The notes: generated from the letters alone by a model not told the origin. Shown: positions 24,987 through 33,980, counted from the stretch's first letter. The stretch: 64,000 nucleotides of DNA from VRUE01 sp963812335 (GCA_963812335.1 CAWEUU010000004.1:62001-126000); one strand, 5' to 3'. Translations and numbers: made by a program.

Positions 24987-25450
24987 CGGCGGTAGGCGAT
25001 TCGGCGCCAGCTCGGCTCTTTGGAGAGCTCGATCGGCTCGTTGCTGCGGTCCGGTTGGACGTAACCGAAGGTCTGGGTGTCGCCGTCGAAGACGATGTCG
25101 AGCTCGCCCTCCTTGACCCGCTGATCGAGCCAGGCGCCGCGAAAGACGAGCCGGCGCAGCCAGTGCACGAGGCTGCGGTTGGAGGGGCCGACGAGGTCCT
25201 CCCAGTTGCCGTTGATGTGCTCGCCGAGCTGCGAGGCCGGCTCGGAGATCTCGCCGTTGACGGCCAGGTCAAGCAGATCGTCGAGCTCCTCGCGGCTCAA
25301 CCCCTGCTGCACGAAGCCGAGTTTGACCGCGGCCTGCTCAACGCGCTGGCCGAAGTCCTCCTCGTTGAAGGCGAAGCGGAGCTCGCCGTACTCGAGCACG
25401 TAGTCGGAGCCCGACTCGTAATTTCCTCTGCGGGTCGTCTTCTTGTTCAT
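24983..25450 (-). CDS. Hypothetical soluble protein
   Basis: This 155-residue acidic protein has no signal peptide or membrane helix. It contains LEYGELRFAFNEEDFGQRVEQ, a helical EELDDLLDLAVNG, and RLVFRGAWLDQRVKEGELDIV. I do not recognise the family. The ATG at 25450 starts MNKKTTRRG without an obvious ribosome binding site. Codon use matches its neighbours, so I consider it a real gene. Confidence 0.6.
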   Translation of the reverse strand: MNKKTTRRGNYESGSDYVLEYGELRFAFNEEDFGQRVEQAAVKLGFVQQGLSREELDDLLDLAVNGEISEPASQLGEHINGNWEDLVGPSNRSLVHWLRRLVFRGAWLDQRVKEGELDIVFDGDTQTFGYVQPDRSNEPIELSKEPSWRRIAYRR

Positions 25451-25580
25451 TGAGTTGAAGCCAATCCCGCCGTCGCAAGCCCAGCGAGCGGCAGGTGGTG
25501 GATCATGCCGGTCATCGTAGCCCCGTGCCTAATCGCAGCGACCGTTGAACGAGGTTTTGCGCCCTGAGGGCCAGCTCGCG

Positions 25581-26324
25581 ATGATCGACCTGCACAGCCA
25601 CATCCTCCCCGGCATCGACGACGGGGCGCTCGACATCGACGACAGCGCCGGCCTGGCGCGGCAGGCCGAGGCGGACGGGATCGAGGCGATCTGCGCGACG
25701 CCGCACATCCGCCACGACCACGACGTCCGCATCGAGGAGCTCGCCGGGCGGGTCGAGTCGCTCAACCGCCACCTGCGCGGCGAGGGGATCGCGCTCTCGG
25801 TGCTGACCGGGGGAGAGGTGGCGGAGACGGCGGTCGACGACCTCGGCGAGGAGGAGCTGGAGCGGGTGGCGCTGGGCGATGGCGGCTGGATCCTGCTCGA
25901 GCCGGCCCCGGGCCCGCTGGGCGAGAGCCTCGAGCGTCGAGTCTCACAGCTTGCCGCCCGTGGCCACCGGGCGCTGATCGCACACCCTGAGCGCCACGTC
26001 TCCGCTGACATGTACGAGCGCATCGGGCGTCTGGTCGACGCCGGCGCGCTGGTCCAGGCGACCGCCGACTTCTTCCTGCGCGAGCAGAGCGCGGCGGCGA
26101 TGACGGCCATGGCCGAAGCCGGCCTCGTCCACGTGCTCGCCAGCGACACCCACTCCTCCCACGGCGGCCGCCCGGCGAAGCTCGCCGCGGCATTCGAGCG
26201 CCTCGCCGAGATCGAGCCCGCGGGGTCTCACATCGGGTGGATCCGCGACGAGGCCCCGCGCGCAATTGTCGAGGGCGGCGATGTCACCGTCCCCTTCCGC
26301 CCGCAAGGACGTGCCTCGAGTTAG
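25581..26324 (+). CDS. PHP-domain tyrosine-protein phosphatase (CpsB/YwqE-like)
   Basis: This 247-residue PHP phosphoesterase has the metal-binding motifs DLHSHILPGIDDG at the start, ATPHIRHDHD near 45, a Glu-containing GGEVAE near 85, LIAHPERH near 135 and LASDTHSSHGG near 190. In other bacteria CpsB/YwqE dephosphorylates BY-kinases that control capsule or exopolysaccharide export; no kinase or polysaccharide gene is in this window. The ATG at 25581 begins right at the first motif; a TTG at 25545 is possible. Confidence 0.83.
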   Translation: MIDLHSHILPGIDDGALDIDDSAGLARQAEADGIEAICATPHIRHDHDVRIEELAGRVESLNRHLRGEGIALSVLTGGEVAETAVDDLGEEELERVALGDGGWILLEPAPGPLGESLERRVSQLAARGHRALIAHPERHVSADMYERIGRLVDAGALVQATADFFLREQSAAAMTAMAEAGLVHVLASDTHSSHGGRPAKLAAAFERLAEIEPAGSHIGWIRDEAPRAIVEGGDVTVPFRPQGRASS

Positions 26325-26357
26325 AGGCCACTGTGGGTACATGACTTGAGGCACGTC
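26308..26357. terminator. Candidate bidirectional hairpin between convergent genes
   Basis: GACGTGCCTC (26308-26317) and GAGGCACGTC (26348-26357) form a perfect 10-bp stem with a 30-nt loop spanning both stop codons. There is no U-tract on either side, so a role in termination or mRNA end protection is only inferred. Confidence 0.4.
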
Positions 26358-27279
26358 AGAGCCGGCGAAGCTCGACCCGGCGGGCGAGATCTTCGACCAC
26401 GTCGCGGCCGGCGCTGCCGAGGCCGTGGCGGAGGAAGTTGGCGGCCCCGGCGGCGGCGCCGATCCGCAGCGTCTCCTCCCAATCGCGGCCGGCGGCCATG
26501 CAGGCGGCGAGCGCGCCCATCATCGAGTCGCCGCAGCCCTCGCGGGCGCCGCGGTCGAAACGCGGCGGGACCAGTTCCCAGGCATCGCCGTCGCGCAGCA
26601 CCAGCGCCGGTTGCTCGGCGCGGGTGACGATCGCCGCCGCGGCGCCGGCGGTGAGCAGGCGCTCGGCCGCGGCTCGCATCCTCGCCTCGCCGTCGACCGC
26701 TCCGTTGATGAAGCGGGCCAGTTCCCAGTCGTTGATCTTGACCAGGTCCGGGCCGGCTTCGAGCGCGTGGTTCAGCTGCGGCGGCGATAGGTCGACCAGC
26801 GCCGGCGTGCCGTTCGCCTTCACGTCGGCGACCAGGTTGGCGTAGATCTCCAGCGGCAGCGCCTCGCTCGGGTAGGGCCCGCAGACGGCGAGCGCGTCGG
26901 CGTCGAGCGCCGCCGCGCAGGCGACCGAGAAGAGGTCGTCGACCTCATGGCGCGAGGGCGGCATGCTCGCCGCCTGGGCAACCGGCACGCGCTCGCCGCT
27001 GCGCCGGTCGTGGATGTAGGCGCCGCTGGCGACGCCGGTCTCGATCAGCCGCAGCTCGATCGGGTGTTGCTCGAGCAGCGGCCGCAGCACGGTGCCCGTC
27101 TCGCCGCCGATCAAGCCGCAGAGCACCGCCTCGGCGCCGAGCTCGGCCGCCATTCGCGCCACCCAGACGCCCTGCCCCGCGGCGTGGGCGTGGATGTCGT
27201 CCCCTCCGTCGGCGCTCATCGCCTCGATCGCGATCGAGAGCATCGGGTTGGGACCGAATATCGCGACCTTGCCGGGCAT
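26356..27279 (-). CDS. PfkB-family sugar kinase (1-phosphofructokinase-like)
   Basis: This 307-residue PfkB kinase resembles the FruK/LacC subgroup: it starts VAIFGPNPMLSIAIEAM and has AAGQGVWVARMAAELGAE, KINDWELARFI and the anion-hole/catalytic region GAREGCGDSMMGAL, where the G-x-G-D aspartate is the base. It phosphorylates a sugar or sugar phosphate; the substrate is not fixed. The ATG at 27279 is chosen because TAGCCT lies 7 nt upstream, consistent with a leaderless transcript; an upstream in-frame start would add 20 unconserved residues. Confidence 0.82.
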   Translation of the reverse strand: MPGKVAIFGPNPMLSIAIEAMSADGGDDIHAHAAGQGVWVARMAAELGAEAVLCGLIGGETGTVLRPLLEQHPIELRLIETGVASGAYIHDRRSGERVPVAQAASMPPSRHEVDDLFSVACAAALDADALAVCGPYPSEALPLEIYANLVADVKANGTPALVDLSPPQLNHALEAGPDLVKINDWELARFINGAVDGEARMRAAAERLLTAGAAAAIVTRAEQPALVLRDGDAWELVPPRFDRGAREGCGDSMMGALAACMAAGRDWEETLRIGAAAGAANFLRHGLGSAGRDVVEDLARRVELRRL

Positions 27280-27330
27280 GGCCCCAAGGCTAGAGGGGGA
27301 GAGAAGGCGGGGCTGGGCCCTTGGTAGCTC

Positions 27331-29073
27331 GTGACCCATCGCCGCCTGCGAAACCTTCCCACGACCACGGTCCTCGGTCGTGAGGTTCGCGTTGCCGGTG
27401 CCCGCCGCGCCCGTCTACTCGGCCTCGCCCATCTCGACCGCGACGCGGCCGGTCAGGGGCTGTTGATTCCGCGCTGCGCGAGCGTCCACACCTTCGGCAT
27501 GCGCTTCCCGCTCGACCTCGTCTTCCTCGACCGCGACGCCCGGCCCTGTTCGTTCCGGCGCGCCGTGCCACCGCGCCGGCTGGCATGGGACCGGCGGGCG
27601 AGCGCCGTGCTTGAGCTACCGTGCGCAGCGGGGAAGATGACTGCTCGCGAGGTACAAGTGCCTTCGCTGTCCTTGGAGCGACTGCGCGCCGAGATCGAGC
27701 CCGACGCCTGGCAGCGCTTCGAGACGGGTCTGCGGCGCGGGGCGGAGATGTTCGACGGGCGGCGGGTCTGGAACGTCAACTCGACCTCCTCCGGCGGCGG
27801 CGTCGCCGAGATGCTCTGGTCCTGGGTCGGCCTGGCGCGCGGCGCCGGGGTCGAGATGCGCTGGCTGACGATTGCCGGCTCGCCCGAGTTCTTCACGCTG
27901 ACCAAGCGCCTCCACAACTTCCTCCACGGCGAGGTCGGCGACGGCGGCGAGCTCGGCGAAGAGGAGCGCGAGGCATTCGAGCGGGTCAGCCGCGACAACG
28001 CCGGCTCGGTGCTCGACCAGGTCGGGCCCGACGACGTCGTCTTCCTGCACGACCCGCAGACCGCCGGCCTCGTCCCGCCGCTGGTCGAGGCCGGCCGCAC
28101 GGTGGTCTGGCGCTGCCACATCGGCGCTGACGAGCGCAATCGGCTGACCGACGCCGGCTGGGAGTTCCTCGCCCCTTATGTGACCCGCGCCGACGCCGTC
28201 GTCTTCTCACGCCGCGACTTCGTGCCCGATGTGTGCGAGCGGATGACGGTCGCGATCGTGCCGCCGTCGATCGACATCTCCTCGCCCAAGAACCAGGACA
28301 TGGAGCCGCGGCAAGTGCGGGCGATCCTGCGTCGGGCGGGGCTGCTGGCGCAAGGCGACGGGGATGGAGACGGGGCCCAGCCTTCCTTCCATCGCCCCGA
28401 CGGCCGCGCGGCGCGGGTCGAGCGCCGCTGCGAGGTGGTCGGCGAGGGCGAGCTGCCGGGCGCCGATGCGCGCCTCGTCGTCCAGGTCTCGCGCTGGGAC
28501 CGGCTCAAGGACCCGGCCGGGGTGATGCACGGCTTCGCCGCGGTGCGCGAGGACGGCCACGACGCCTGGCTGATCCTCGCCGGGCCGAGCCTAGGTGCGG
28601 TCACCGACGACCCCGACGGCGCCGCCGTGCTGTCGGAACTCGAGGCCGACTGGCGGCGCCTGCCGGATGAGATCCGCGGGCGGGTGCTGCTGGCCAGCCT
28701 GCCGATGGAGGACCTCGACGAGAACGGGGCGATCGTCAACGCCCTGCAGCGGCAGGCCGCCGTCGTCGTGCAGAAGAGCCTCAAGGAGGGCTTCGGGCTG
28801 ACCGTGACCGAGGCGATGTGGAAGGGGCGGCCGGTCGTGGCCACGGCCACCGGCGGCATCGCCGACCAGATCGCCGACGGCGTCAATGGGGTGCTGCTGA
28901 AGAATCCGCTCGACCTGAGCGAGTTCTCCGCCGCCGTCTCCGGGCTGCTCGCCGACCCCGAGCGCGCCGCAGCGATCGGCGAAGCCGCCCGCGAGAACGT
29001 CCGCGGGAACTTCCTCGAGGACCGCCACACCCTGCAGTACATCGAGCTGCTGGAGCGGTTGCTGGCCCCCTGA
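27331..29073 (+). CDS. DUF192 domain in frame with TreT-type trehalose synthase (GT4)
   Basis: One 580-residue frame. Residues 1-100 match DUF192 (LIPRCASVHTFGMRFPLDLV, AVLELPC), but its usual carboxy end is cut short. From the internal ATG at 27637 (MTAREVQVPSL) runs a 478-residue TreT-like glycosyltransferase: NVNSTSSGGGVAEML, WRCHIGADERN, QVSRWDRLKDP, QKSLKEGFGLTVTEAMWKG, and VVATATGGIADQI. TreT joins an NDP-glucose and glucose to trehalose. The 27637 ATG has a purine-rich CGGGGAAG before it, so two overlapping products or a lost stop codon are as likely as a true fusion. Confidence 0.75.
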   Translation: MTHRRLRNLPTTTVLGREVRVAGARRARLLGLAHLDRDAAGQGLLIPRCASVHTFGMRFPLDLVFLDRDARPCSFRRAVPPRRLAWDRRASAVLELPCAAGKMTAREVQVPSLSLERLRAEIEPDAWQRFETGLRRGAEMFDGRRVWNVNSTSSGGGVAEMLWSWVGLARGAGVEMRWLTIAGSPEFFTLTKRLHNFLHGEVGDGGELGEEEREAFERVSRDNAGSVLDQVGPDDVVFLHDPQTAGLVPPLVEAGRTVVWRCHIGADERNRLTDAGWEFLAPYVTRADAVVFSRRDFVPDVCERMTVAIVPPSIDISSPKNQDMEPRQVRAILRRAGLLAQGDGDGDGAQPSFHRPDGRAARVERRCEVVGEGELPGADARLVVQVSRWDRLKDPAGVMHGFAAVREDGHDAWLILAGPSLGAVTDDPDGAAVLSELEADWRRLPDEIRGRVLLASLPMEDLDENGAIVNALQRQAAVVVQKSLKEGFGLTVTEAMWKGRPVVATATGGIADQIADGVNGVLLKNPLDLSEFSAAVSGLLADPERAAAIGEAARENVRGNFLEDRHTLQYIELLERLLAP

Positions 29074-29144
29074 GTTCCCGCGCTTTGCGGTTGTCGGCGG
29101 TGGGCAGGGGGAGAGTTCTCGTCGCTGCGCCCTTAGTGGGGTGC

Positions 29145-29858
29145 ATGTTGCCGCAGCGCCGAGAAACCGCCAGCGTCGTCGTCTGTGAGGACGATACGCC
29201 GACGCTGGAGCTGCTCTGCGACAACCTCGTCGCCGATCGCTACGGGGTGCTGCCGGCGCCCAGCGCCTCCGATGCGTTGCGGCTCTGCCGCTTCAAGCAA
29301 CCGGACCTGATGCTGCTCGACCTGACCCTGCCGGATGCCTCGGGGCTCGACGTGCTGCAGGAGATTCGCGAGGCCGACGGGATCGTCTCGCGCTTCGACC
29401 CGCGCCTGCCGGTCATCGTGCTGACCGGTCGCGGCGCCGAGGAGGACCGCGTGCGGGGGCTCGAGTTCGGCGCCGACGACTACGTCGTCAAGCCGTTCCA
29501 CTACGGCGAGCTGCGGGCGCGGATGTCGGCGGTCCTGCGTCGGGTCGAGCAGCGGCGCAGCGGCCCGCTGCGGGTCGGCGAGATCGTCGTCGACACCGGG
29601 CGGCGGCGGACCTGGGTCGAGGGCCGGGCGGTGGAGCTCTCCAAGAAAGAGTTCTCGCTGCTGCGCATCCTCGCCACCGACCCTCACCGCGTCTTCTCCA
29701 AGCGCGAGCTGCTCGAAGAGGTCTGGGGATACCGCACGCCGACGAAGACCCGGACGCTCGACTCGCACGCGAGCCGGTTGCGGCGTAAGCTCGATCCTGA
29801 GCAGGCACGTTTTGTCATCAACTGCTGGGGCGTCGGCTACCGCCTCCTCGACGGATGA
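29145..29858 (+). CDS. OmpR/PhoB-family response regulator
   Basis: This 237-residue regulator has a receiver domain with acidic pocket CEDD, phospho-acceptor Asp59 in LLDLTLPDASG, Thr in VLTGRG and Lys in YVVKPFHYGELRAR. A winged-helix DNA-binding domain follows (ELSKKEFSLLRILATDPHRV, RLRRKLDPEQARFVINCWGV). It heads a coupled run with a histidine kinase and Tad pilus genes, so it probably regulates pilus assembly or responds to surface contact. Confidence 0.88.
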   Translation: MLPQRRETASVVVCEDDTPTLELLCDNLVADRYGVLPAPSASDALRLCRFKQPDLMLLDLTLPDASGLDVLQEIREADGIVSRFDPRLPVIVLTGRGAEEDRVRGLEFGADDYVVKPFHYGELRARMSAVLRRVEQRRSGPLRVGEIVVDTGRRRTWVEGRAVELSKKEFSLLRILATDPHRVFSKRELLEEVWGYRTPTKTRTLDSHASRLRRKLDPEQARFVINCWGVGYRLLDG

Positions 29859-30583
29859 TCGAGCTCGCCGCGATCCACGCCGGTTGGCCGCTGGCGCTGG
29901 CGATGGCGATGGCGCTGGGCGTGCAGGGGCTGCGTGCCGGCCGTCGCCGCATCGCGCTCAACCGGGCGCTGCACGAGCTGCGCCGGCCGTTGCAGGCTAT
30001 CGCCCTGGCCGGCGCGGGACCGGGGCCGGGCGCGCCGCCGGTGCTGGAGAGCTCGGTCGAGCTCGCCGCGGCGGCCCTGGATCGGCTCGACCGCGAGGTC
30101 AACGGCGGAGGCCTGCAGCGCCCGGCCGAGGAGGTCGAGCTACGCCCGCTACTGGAGGCGGCAACGCGCCGCTGGCGCGGGCGGGCAGCCCAGGCCGACG
30201 CCTCGCTGAGCCTGCGCTGGCGAGCCGGGAGGGCGACCGTGGTCGGTGATCGGGTCGAGTTGGCGCAGGCGCTCGACAACCTGATCGTCAACGCGATCGA
30301 GCACGGCGGCCCGGCGATCTCGATCGACGCCCGCCCGTACAAGGGGCGGGTGCGGATCGTCGTCGCCGACTCCGGCCGTGCGGCGCGGTCGGCGGCGCGG
30401 CGCGGGACTCCGGCCGAGGTGGTGGCGCGCCTCTCCGGTCCCAACCGTCGGGGCCACGGCCTGGCGGTGGTGCGTCAGGTGGCCGCCGGCCACGCGGGGC
30501 GATTCGCCCTGCGGCGCTCCGAACGTGGCTCGCTGGCGCTCCTGGAGCTACCGCTGGCGGGTGGGCGCCCGCCCGCGGCATGA
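29855..30583 (+). CDS. Sensor histidine kinase (short, single membrane helix)
   Basis: This 242-residue kinase has one amino-terminal membrane helix (about 5-27) and almost no sensory domain. The H-box is LHELRRPLQAI, the N-box NLIVNAIEHGG, the G1-like box VVADSGRAARS and the G2 box RRGHGLAVVRQVA. The cognate regulator is the overlapping upstream gene (ATGA). With no extracytoplasmic domain, the signal may come from the membrane or from a partner such as the pilus machine. Confidence 0.8.
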   Translation: MIELAAIHAGWPLALAMAMALGVQGLRAGRRRIALNRALHELRRPLQAIALAGAGPGPGAPPVLESSVELAAAALDRLDREVNGGGLQRPAEEVELRPLLEAATRRWRGRAAQADASLSLRWRAGRATVVGDRVELAQALDNLIVNAIEHGGPAISIDARPYKGRVRIVVADSGRAARSAARRGTPAEVVARLSGPNRRGHGLAVVRQVAAGHAGRFALRRSERGSLALLELPLAGGRPPAA

Positions 30584-31233
30584 GCCGGCGGCGGCGGGCG
30601 CTCGCGTTCCTGCTGGCGGCGCTGCTCGCCGCGGCCGGGGCGGCGGCGATCGCCGACGGCTATGGGGCGAGCGCGGTGCGCGGCTACGGCGCGTTGCGAC
30701 CGGTGGTGGTGCTCGACAAGGGGATCGCCGCCGGCAGCCGGATCGGCCCGCGCGAGGCCTCCGCAGCGCTCTCCGTCCGTCGCGTGCCCGAGCGCTTCGC
30801 GCCGCCGGGCGCCCTGGCGGCGCCGGAGGAAGCGCTGGGACTTGTCGCGAGGGCGGCACTGCCGGCAGGCTCCTATCTGCTCGGCGCGCAGTTGGCGATC
30901 GCCCCCCGAGGGCCGAAGCGGAGCGGCGGGCTCGGCGCCGGTCGCCGAGCGGTCGAGATCGCCGTCAGCGGCGCCGGCGCCCTGCTGGCCGCAGGGGCGG
31001 CGGCCGGGCGCAAGGTGGACGTCGTCGTCACCGGCGAACCGAGCGGCGCCGGCCCGGGCCGCACCTACGTCGCCGCGCCGCGTGTGCCGCTGCTGGCTCT
31101 GACGCCCGCCGCCGACGGGCCCGGCCCCGGCGCCACCGCGGCGGCGACGCTCGGCCTGACCCGGCCTCAGGCGTTGCGCCTGATCGCCGCCGAGAGCTTC
31201 GCCCGCAAGATCACCCTGCTGCCCGGAGCCTGA
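30580..31233 (+). CDS. CpaB-like SAF-domain pilus assembly protein
   Basis: This 217-residue protein has an amino-terminal membrane helix (about 7-25) and a SAF domain (VVLDKGIAAGSRIGPREASAA, ARAALPAGSYLLGAQLA), as in CpaB/RcpC, a periplasmic-side component of Tad/Flp pili. The second half is short compared with CpaB of proteobacteria. It overlaps the kinase gene (ATGA) and precedes cpaF by 2 nt. Confidence 0.75.
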   Translation: MSRRRRALAFLLAALLAAAGAAAIADGYGASAVRGYGALRPVVVLDKGIAAGSRIGPREASAALSVRRVPERFAPPGALAAPEEALGLVARAALPAGSYLLGAQLAIAPRGPKRSGGLGAGRRAVEIAVSGAGALLAAGAAAGRKVDVVVTGEPSGAGPGRTYVAAPRVPLLALTPAADGPGPGATAAATLGLTRPQALRLIAAESFARKITLLPGA

Positions 31234-31235
31234 GG

Positions 31236-32336
31236 GTGGAGGCGCGGGTCAGGCACCTGGAGGAGCTTGCCGGCTCGCTGCGAGCGCGGCTGGTGGAGGA
31301 GCGCCGCGAGGCGGCGGCGAGGGGCACGCCATCCAGCGCAGGGCTCGAGGGCCATGTGCGCGACCTGATCGAGACCGAGGCGGCGCTGCTCGGCCCGGAC
31401 GATCGTGAGGCTCTGATCGCGCGGGTGCTGCGCGACACGATCGGGCTCGGCCCGCTGGAGGAGCTGCTCGCCGATCCGACGGTCGAGGAGGTGATGGTCA
31501 ACGGCCCGGAGCGGGTCTACGTAGAGCGTGGCGGCCAAATCGAGGAGGTCGGGGCCCGCTTTGCCGACGAGGAGGAGCTGCGCAACGCGATCGAGCGCAT
31601 TCTGGCGCCGCTCGGTCGCCGCATCGACGAGCTCAGCCCGATGGTCGATGCGCGGCTCGCCGACGGCTCGCGGGTGAACGCCGTGATTCCGCCGCTGGCG
31701 GTTGATGGCCCGGCGCTCTCGATCCGCCGCTTCGGGGTCGAGCGCCCTGGCGCGCGTGAGCTGCTTGCGCTCGGAACACTCAGCGAGTCGCAGCTGGCGC
31801 GGCTCGAGGCCGCGGTCGGCGCCCGGCACAGCATCCTGATCAGCGGCGGCACCGGCTCGGGCAAGACGACCCTGCTCAACGCTCTCTCGGGTTTCGTCGG
31901 CCCGGGCGAGCGGTTGGTCACGATCGAGGACGCCGCCGAGCTGCGGCTGCAGCGCCGCCACGTCGTCCGGCTCGAGAGCCGGCCGGCCGGGGTCGAGGGC
32001 AGAGGTGAGGTCTCGATCCGCGACCTGCTGCGCAACGCGCTCCGCATGCGGCCCGACCGGATCGTGATCGGCGAGGTGCGCGGCGCCGAGGCGCTCGATC
32101 TCCTGACCGCGCTCAACACGGGTCACAGCGGCGCGCTCTCAACCGTGCACGCGAACTCGCCCGCCGACGCGCTCGCCCGGCTGGAGACGCTGGCCTCGAT
32201 GGCCGGCCTCGGCCTCCCCTACGAGACGATCGCGGCCCAGGTCCGCCGCGGCATTGACCTCGTCGTCCAGCTCGAGCGCCGGGAGGACGGCTCCCGCCGG
32301 GTCACCGAGATCGCCGATCTCGCCGCGCAGCGATGA
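31236..32336 (+). CDS. cpaF: CpaF/TadA-family secretion ATPase
   Basis: This 366-residue hexameric type II/IV secretion ATPase powers Tad pilus assembly from the cytoplasm. The motifs are the amino-terminal GPLEELLADPTVEEVMVNGP, Walker A GGTGSGKTTLLN, the Asp box VTIEDAAELRL, Walker B-like MRPDRIVIGEVRGAEALDLL and the His box NTGHSGALSTVHAN. The GTG at 31236 is chosen because it follows the cpaB stop by 2 nt; upstream in-frame sequence is shadow of the previous genes. Confidence 0.9.
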   Translation: MEARVRHLEELAGSLRARLVEERREAAARGTPSSAGLEGHVRDLIETEAALLGPDDREALIARVLRDTIGLGPLEELLADPTVEEVMVNGPERVYVERGGQIEEVGARFADEEELRNAIERILAPLGRRIDELSPMVDARLADGSRVNAVIPPLAVDGPALSIRRFGVERPGARELLALGTLSESQLARLEAAVGARHSILISGGTGSGKTTLLNALSGFVGPGERLVTIEDAAELRLQRRHVVRLESRPAGVEGRGEVSIRDLLRNALRMRPDRIVIGEVRGAEALDLLTALNTGHSGALSTVHANSPADALARLETLASMAGLGLPYETIAAQVRRGIDLVVQLERREDGSRRVTEIADLAAQR

Positions 32337-33184
32337 ACTCGCCCCCGCTGCTGTTGCCGCTGAGCGCCGCGGCCGGCGGCCTGGCGGCGCTCGCCGTTCG
32401 CGAAGCGCTGCTGGCCACCCCGGCCCTGGCGGGCTGGCTGCGGCTGGCGCTGGAGCCGTTGCGCCGGGCTGGGGAGGAGGGCTATGCGCCGTCGCGGCCG
32501 GAGCGACGCCGGCTCGCGGTCGTCGGCGCGGGGGCGGCACTGCTCGGCGGCTGGTTCTTGGCCGGCGCGGCGGCCGCAGTGCCGCTGGCCGTTGCCGGGC
32601 CGGCGCTGGCCGGCTGGGTCGTCTCGAGCCGCCGTCGTCGCTACCGGCGTACGGTCGAGCGCGCTCTGCCCGAGGTCGCGGCGGCGGTTGCCGACTCGCT
32701 TGCTGCCGGGCGCTCGCTGCGCGCCTCGCTGCCGGCGGCGGCCTCCTCCGTCGACGGCCCTGCTGCGGTCGAGCTGGCGCGGCTGGGGGCTGAGCTGGAG
32801 CTGGGCTCGCCGACGGTCGACACGGTCGACCGCTGGCGTAGGCGGATGCGCTCGCCCAGGGTCGACGCGTTCGCCGCGGCGCTGCTCAGCCAGCGCCGCG
32901 CGGGCGGCGACCTGGCTGGACTGCTGCGCCGTTTCGCCGACGGCGCCGCCGAGCGCGACCGCGCCGCCGAGGACGCCAGATCGGCGACGGCGCAGGCTCG
33001 CTTCACCGGCCTGTTGGTCGTGGCGATGCCGAGTGGCGGTGCTCTCTTCGCCGAGCTGATCCAGCCGGGATTTCTGGCCAAGCTGATCGGAGCGCCGGCC
33101 CCGGCATTGCTGCTCGCCGTTGCGGCGGCGCTGCAGGCCGCCGGGTTTGTCGCGATCCGTCGTTTCGCCCGGGTGGTCGAGTGA
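32333..33184 (+). CDS. tadB: TadB-like inner-membrane pilus assembly protein
   Basis: This 283-residue protein of the GspF/TadB fold has membrane helices at about 5-30, 60-95, 220-245 and 250-275. The cytoplasmic helical bundle contains ALPEVAAAVADSLAAGRSLR and AALLSQRRAGGDLAGLLRRFADGAAERDRA. With TadC it forms the platform on which CpaF acts. It overlaps its neighbours by ATGA and GTGA. Confidence 0.82.
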   Translation: MNSPPLLLPLSAAAGGLAALAVREALLATPALAGWLRLALEPLRRAGEEGYAPSRPERRRLAVVGAGAALLGGWFLAGAAAAVPLAVAGPALAGWVVSSRRRRYRRTVERALPEVAAAVADSLAAGRSLRASLPAAASSVDGPAAVELARLGAELELGSPTVDTVDRWRRRMRSPRVDAFAAALLSQRRAGGDLAGLLRRFADGAAERDRAAEDARSATAQARFTGLLVVAMPSGGALFAELIQPGFLAKLIGAPAPALLLAVAAALQAAGFVAIRRFARVVE

Positions 33185-33825
33185 GGCTCGCGCGGCGCGG
33201 CGCAGCGCTGCCGCTGCGGGCAAAGCTGGCATGCGCCGCGGTCGGGGCCGTCGTCGCCCTGTTCGCCGCCCCGGCCGCACCAGGGCGGATGACCTGGCTG
33301 GTCGCGCTTGCGATGCCCGCGGCGGGATTCGTCGCCCCCGACGCACTGCGCGAGCATCGCGCCCGGCAGCGCCACCGGCGTCTGGTCGCGGCGCTGCCCG
33401 ACGCGCTCGACCTGCTCGCGATCGGCTCCGCCGCCGGTCGCAGCCCGGCCACAGGGTTCGCCGAGATCGCCGCCGGCAGCGGCCCGCTCGCCGAGGAGCT
33501 GCGCATTGCGGTCGCCGAGCTCGAGTGCGGCCAACCGCTGCCGGCAGCGCTCGCCGCCCTGCGTGAGCGCGTCCCCGGCAACGAGATCGCCAACCTCAGC
33601 GCTTCGATCGAGCGCTCCCGCCGACTCGGCTCGCCGCTCGCCGACCAGCTGCGCCGCCAGGCCGCCGGCCTGCGCCGCGACCAGCGCCGCGCGGTCGAGG
33701 AGCGCGCCGCCCGCGCCGCCCCCAAGATCCAGCTCGTCGTCGCCCTCGCCCTCGTCCCCTCGGTGTTGCTGATGATCGCCGCCGCGCTGATCGCCAACGC
33801 CGACATCCTGCTCAGCGGCTTCTAG
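33181..33825 (+). CDS. tadC: TadC-like inner-membrane pilus assembly protein
   Basis: This 214-residue partner of TadB has helices near 15-55 and at the end (IQLVVALALVPSVLLMIAAAL), and the GspF-type bundle ALPDALDLLAIGSAAGRSPATG. It is the last gene of the run; no prepilin, peptidase or TadE/F gene follows, since the dcw promoter begins about 50 nt later. Confidence 0.82.
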   Translation: MRLARRGAALPLRAKLACAAVGAVVALFAAPAAPGRMTWLVALAMPAAGFVAPDALREHRARQRHRRLVAALPDALDLLAIGSAAGRSPATGFAEIAAGSGPLAEELRIAVAELECGQPLPAALAALRERVPGNEIANLSASIERSRRLGSPLADQLRRQAAGLRRDQRRAVEERAARAAPKIQLVVALALVPSVLLMIAAALIANADILLSGF

Positions 33826-33875
33826 CCCTGCCGCTGCAACCGAAGTTGCGTCGGGGACGTCTGTTTGGGGTTGTG

Positions 33876-33908
33876 TTGCAAAGTGGGAGGAAGTGGGCTA
33901 GTGTGGCG
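33876..33908 (+). promoter_or_regulatory. dcw promoter with three MraZ boxes
   Basis: TTGCAA (33876-33881), a 17-nt spacer and TAGTGT (33899-33904) form the promoter. Three TGGnn units spaced exactly 10 bp (TGGGA 33884, TGGGC 33894, TGGCG 33904) overlap the spacer and -10. This matches the known autoregulatory MraZ box (tandem TGGGN separated by 5 nt), and mraZ is the first gene. Initiation is expected near 33911. Confidence 0.82.
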
Positions 33909-33924
33909 CTCGAGTTGAAGCCCA

Positions 33925-33980
33925 AGGACCGGGGTGGTGAGGCTCCTCCCACCTCATCACTCCGGTCCTGACTCTTTTTT
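33925..33980 (+). terminator. Hairpin plus U-tract in the mraZ leader (candidate attenuator)
   Basis: The arms 33925-33942 and 33952-33969 pair over 18 positions (two G-U) with a 9-nt loop, and six T residues follow at 33975-33980 after 5 nt. It sits between the MraZ-box promoter and the mraZ start at 34006, so mraZ transcripts must pass through it. It would also stop read-through from the tad operon. Confidence 0.72.
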
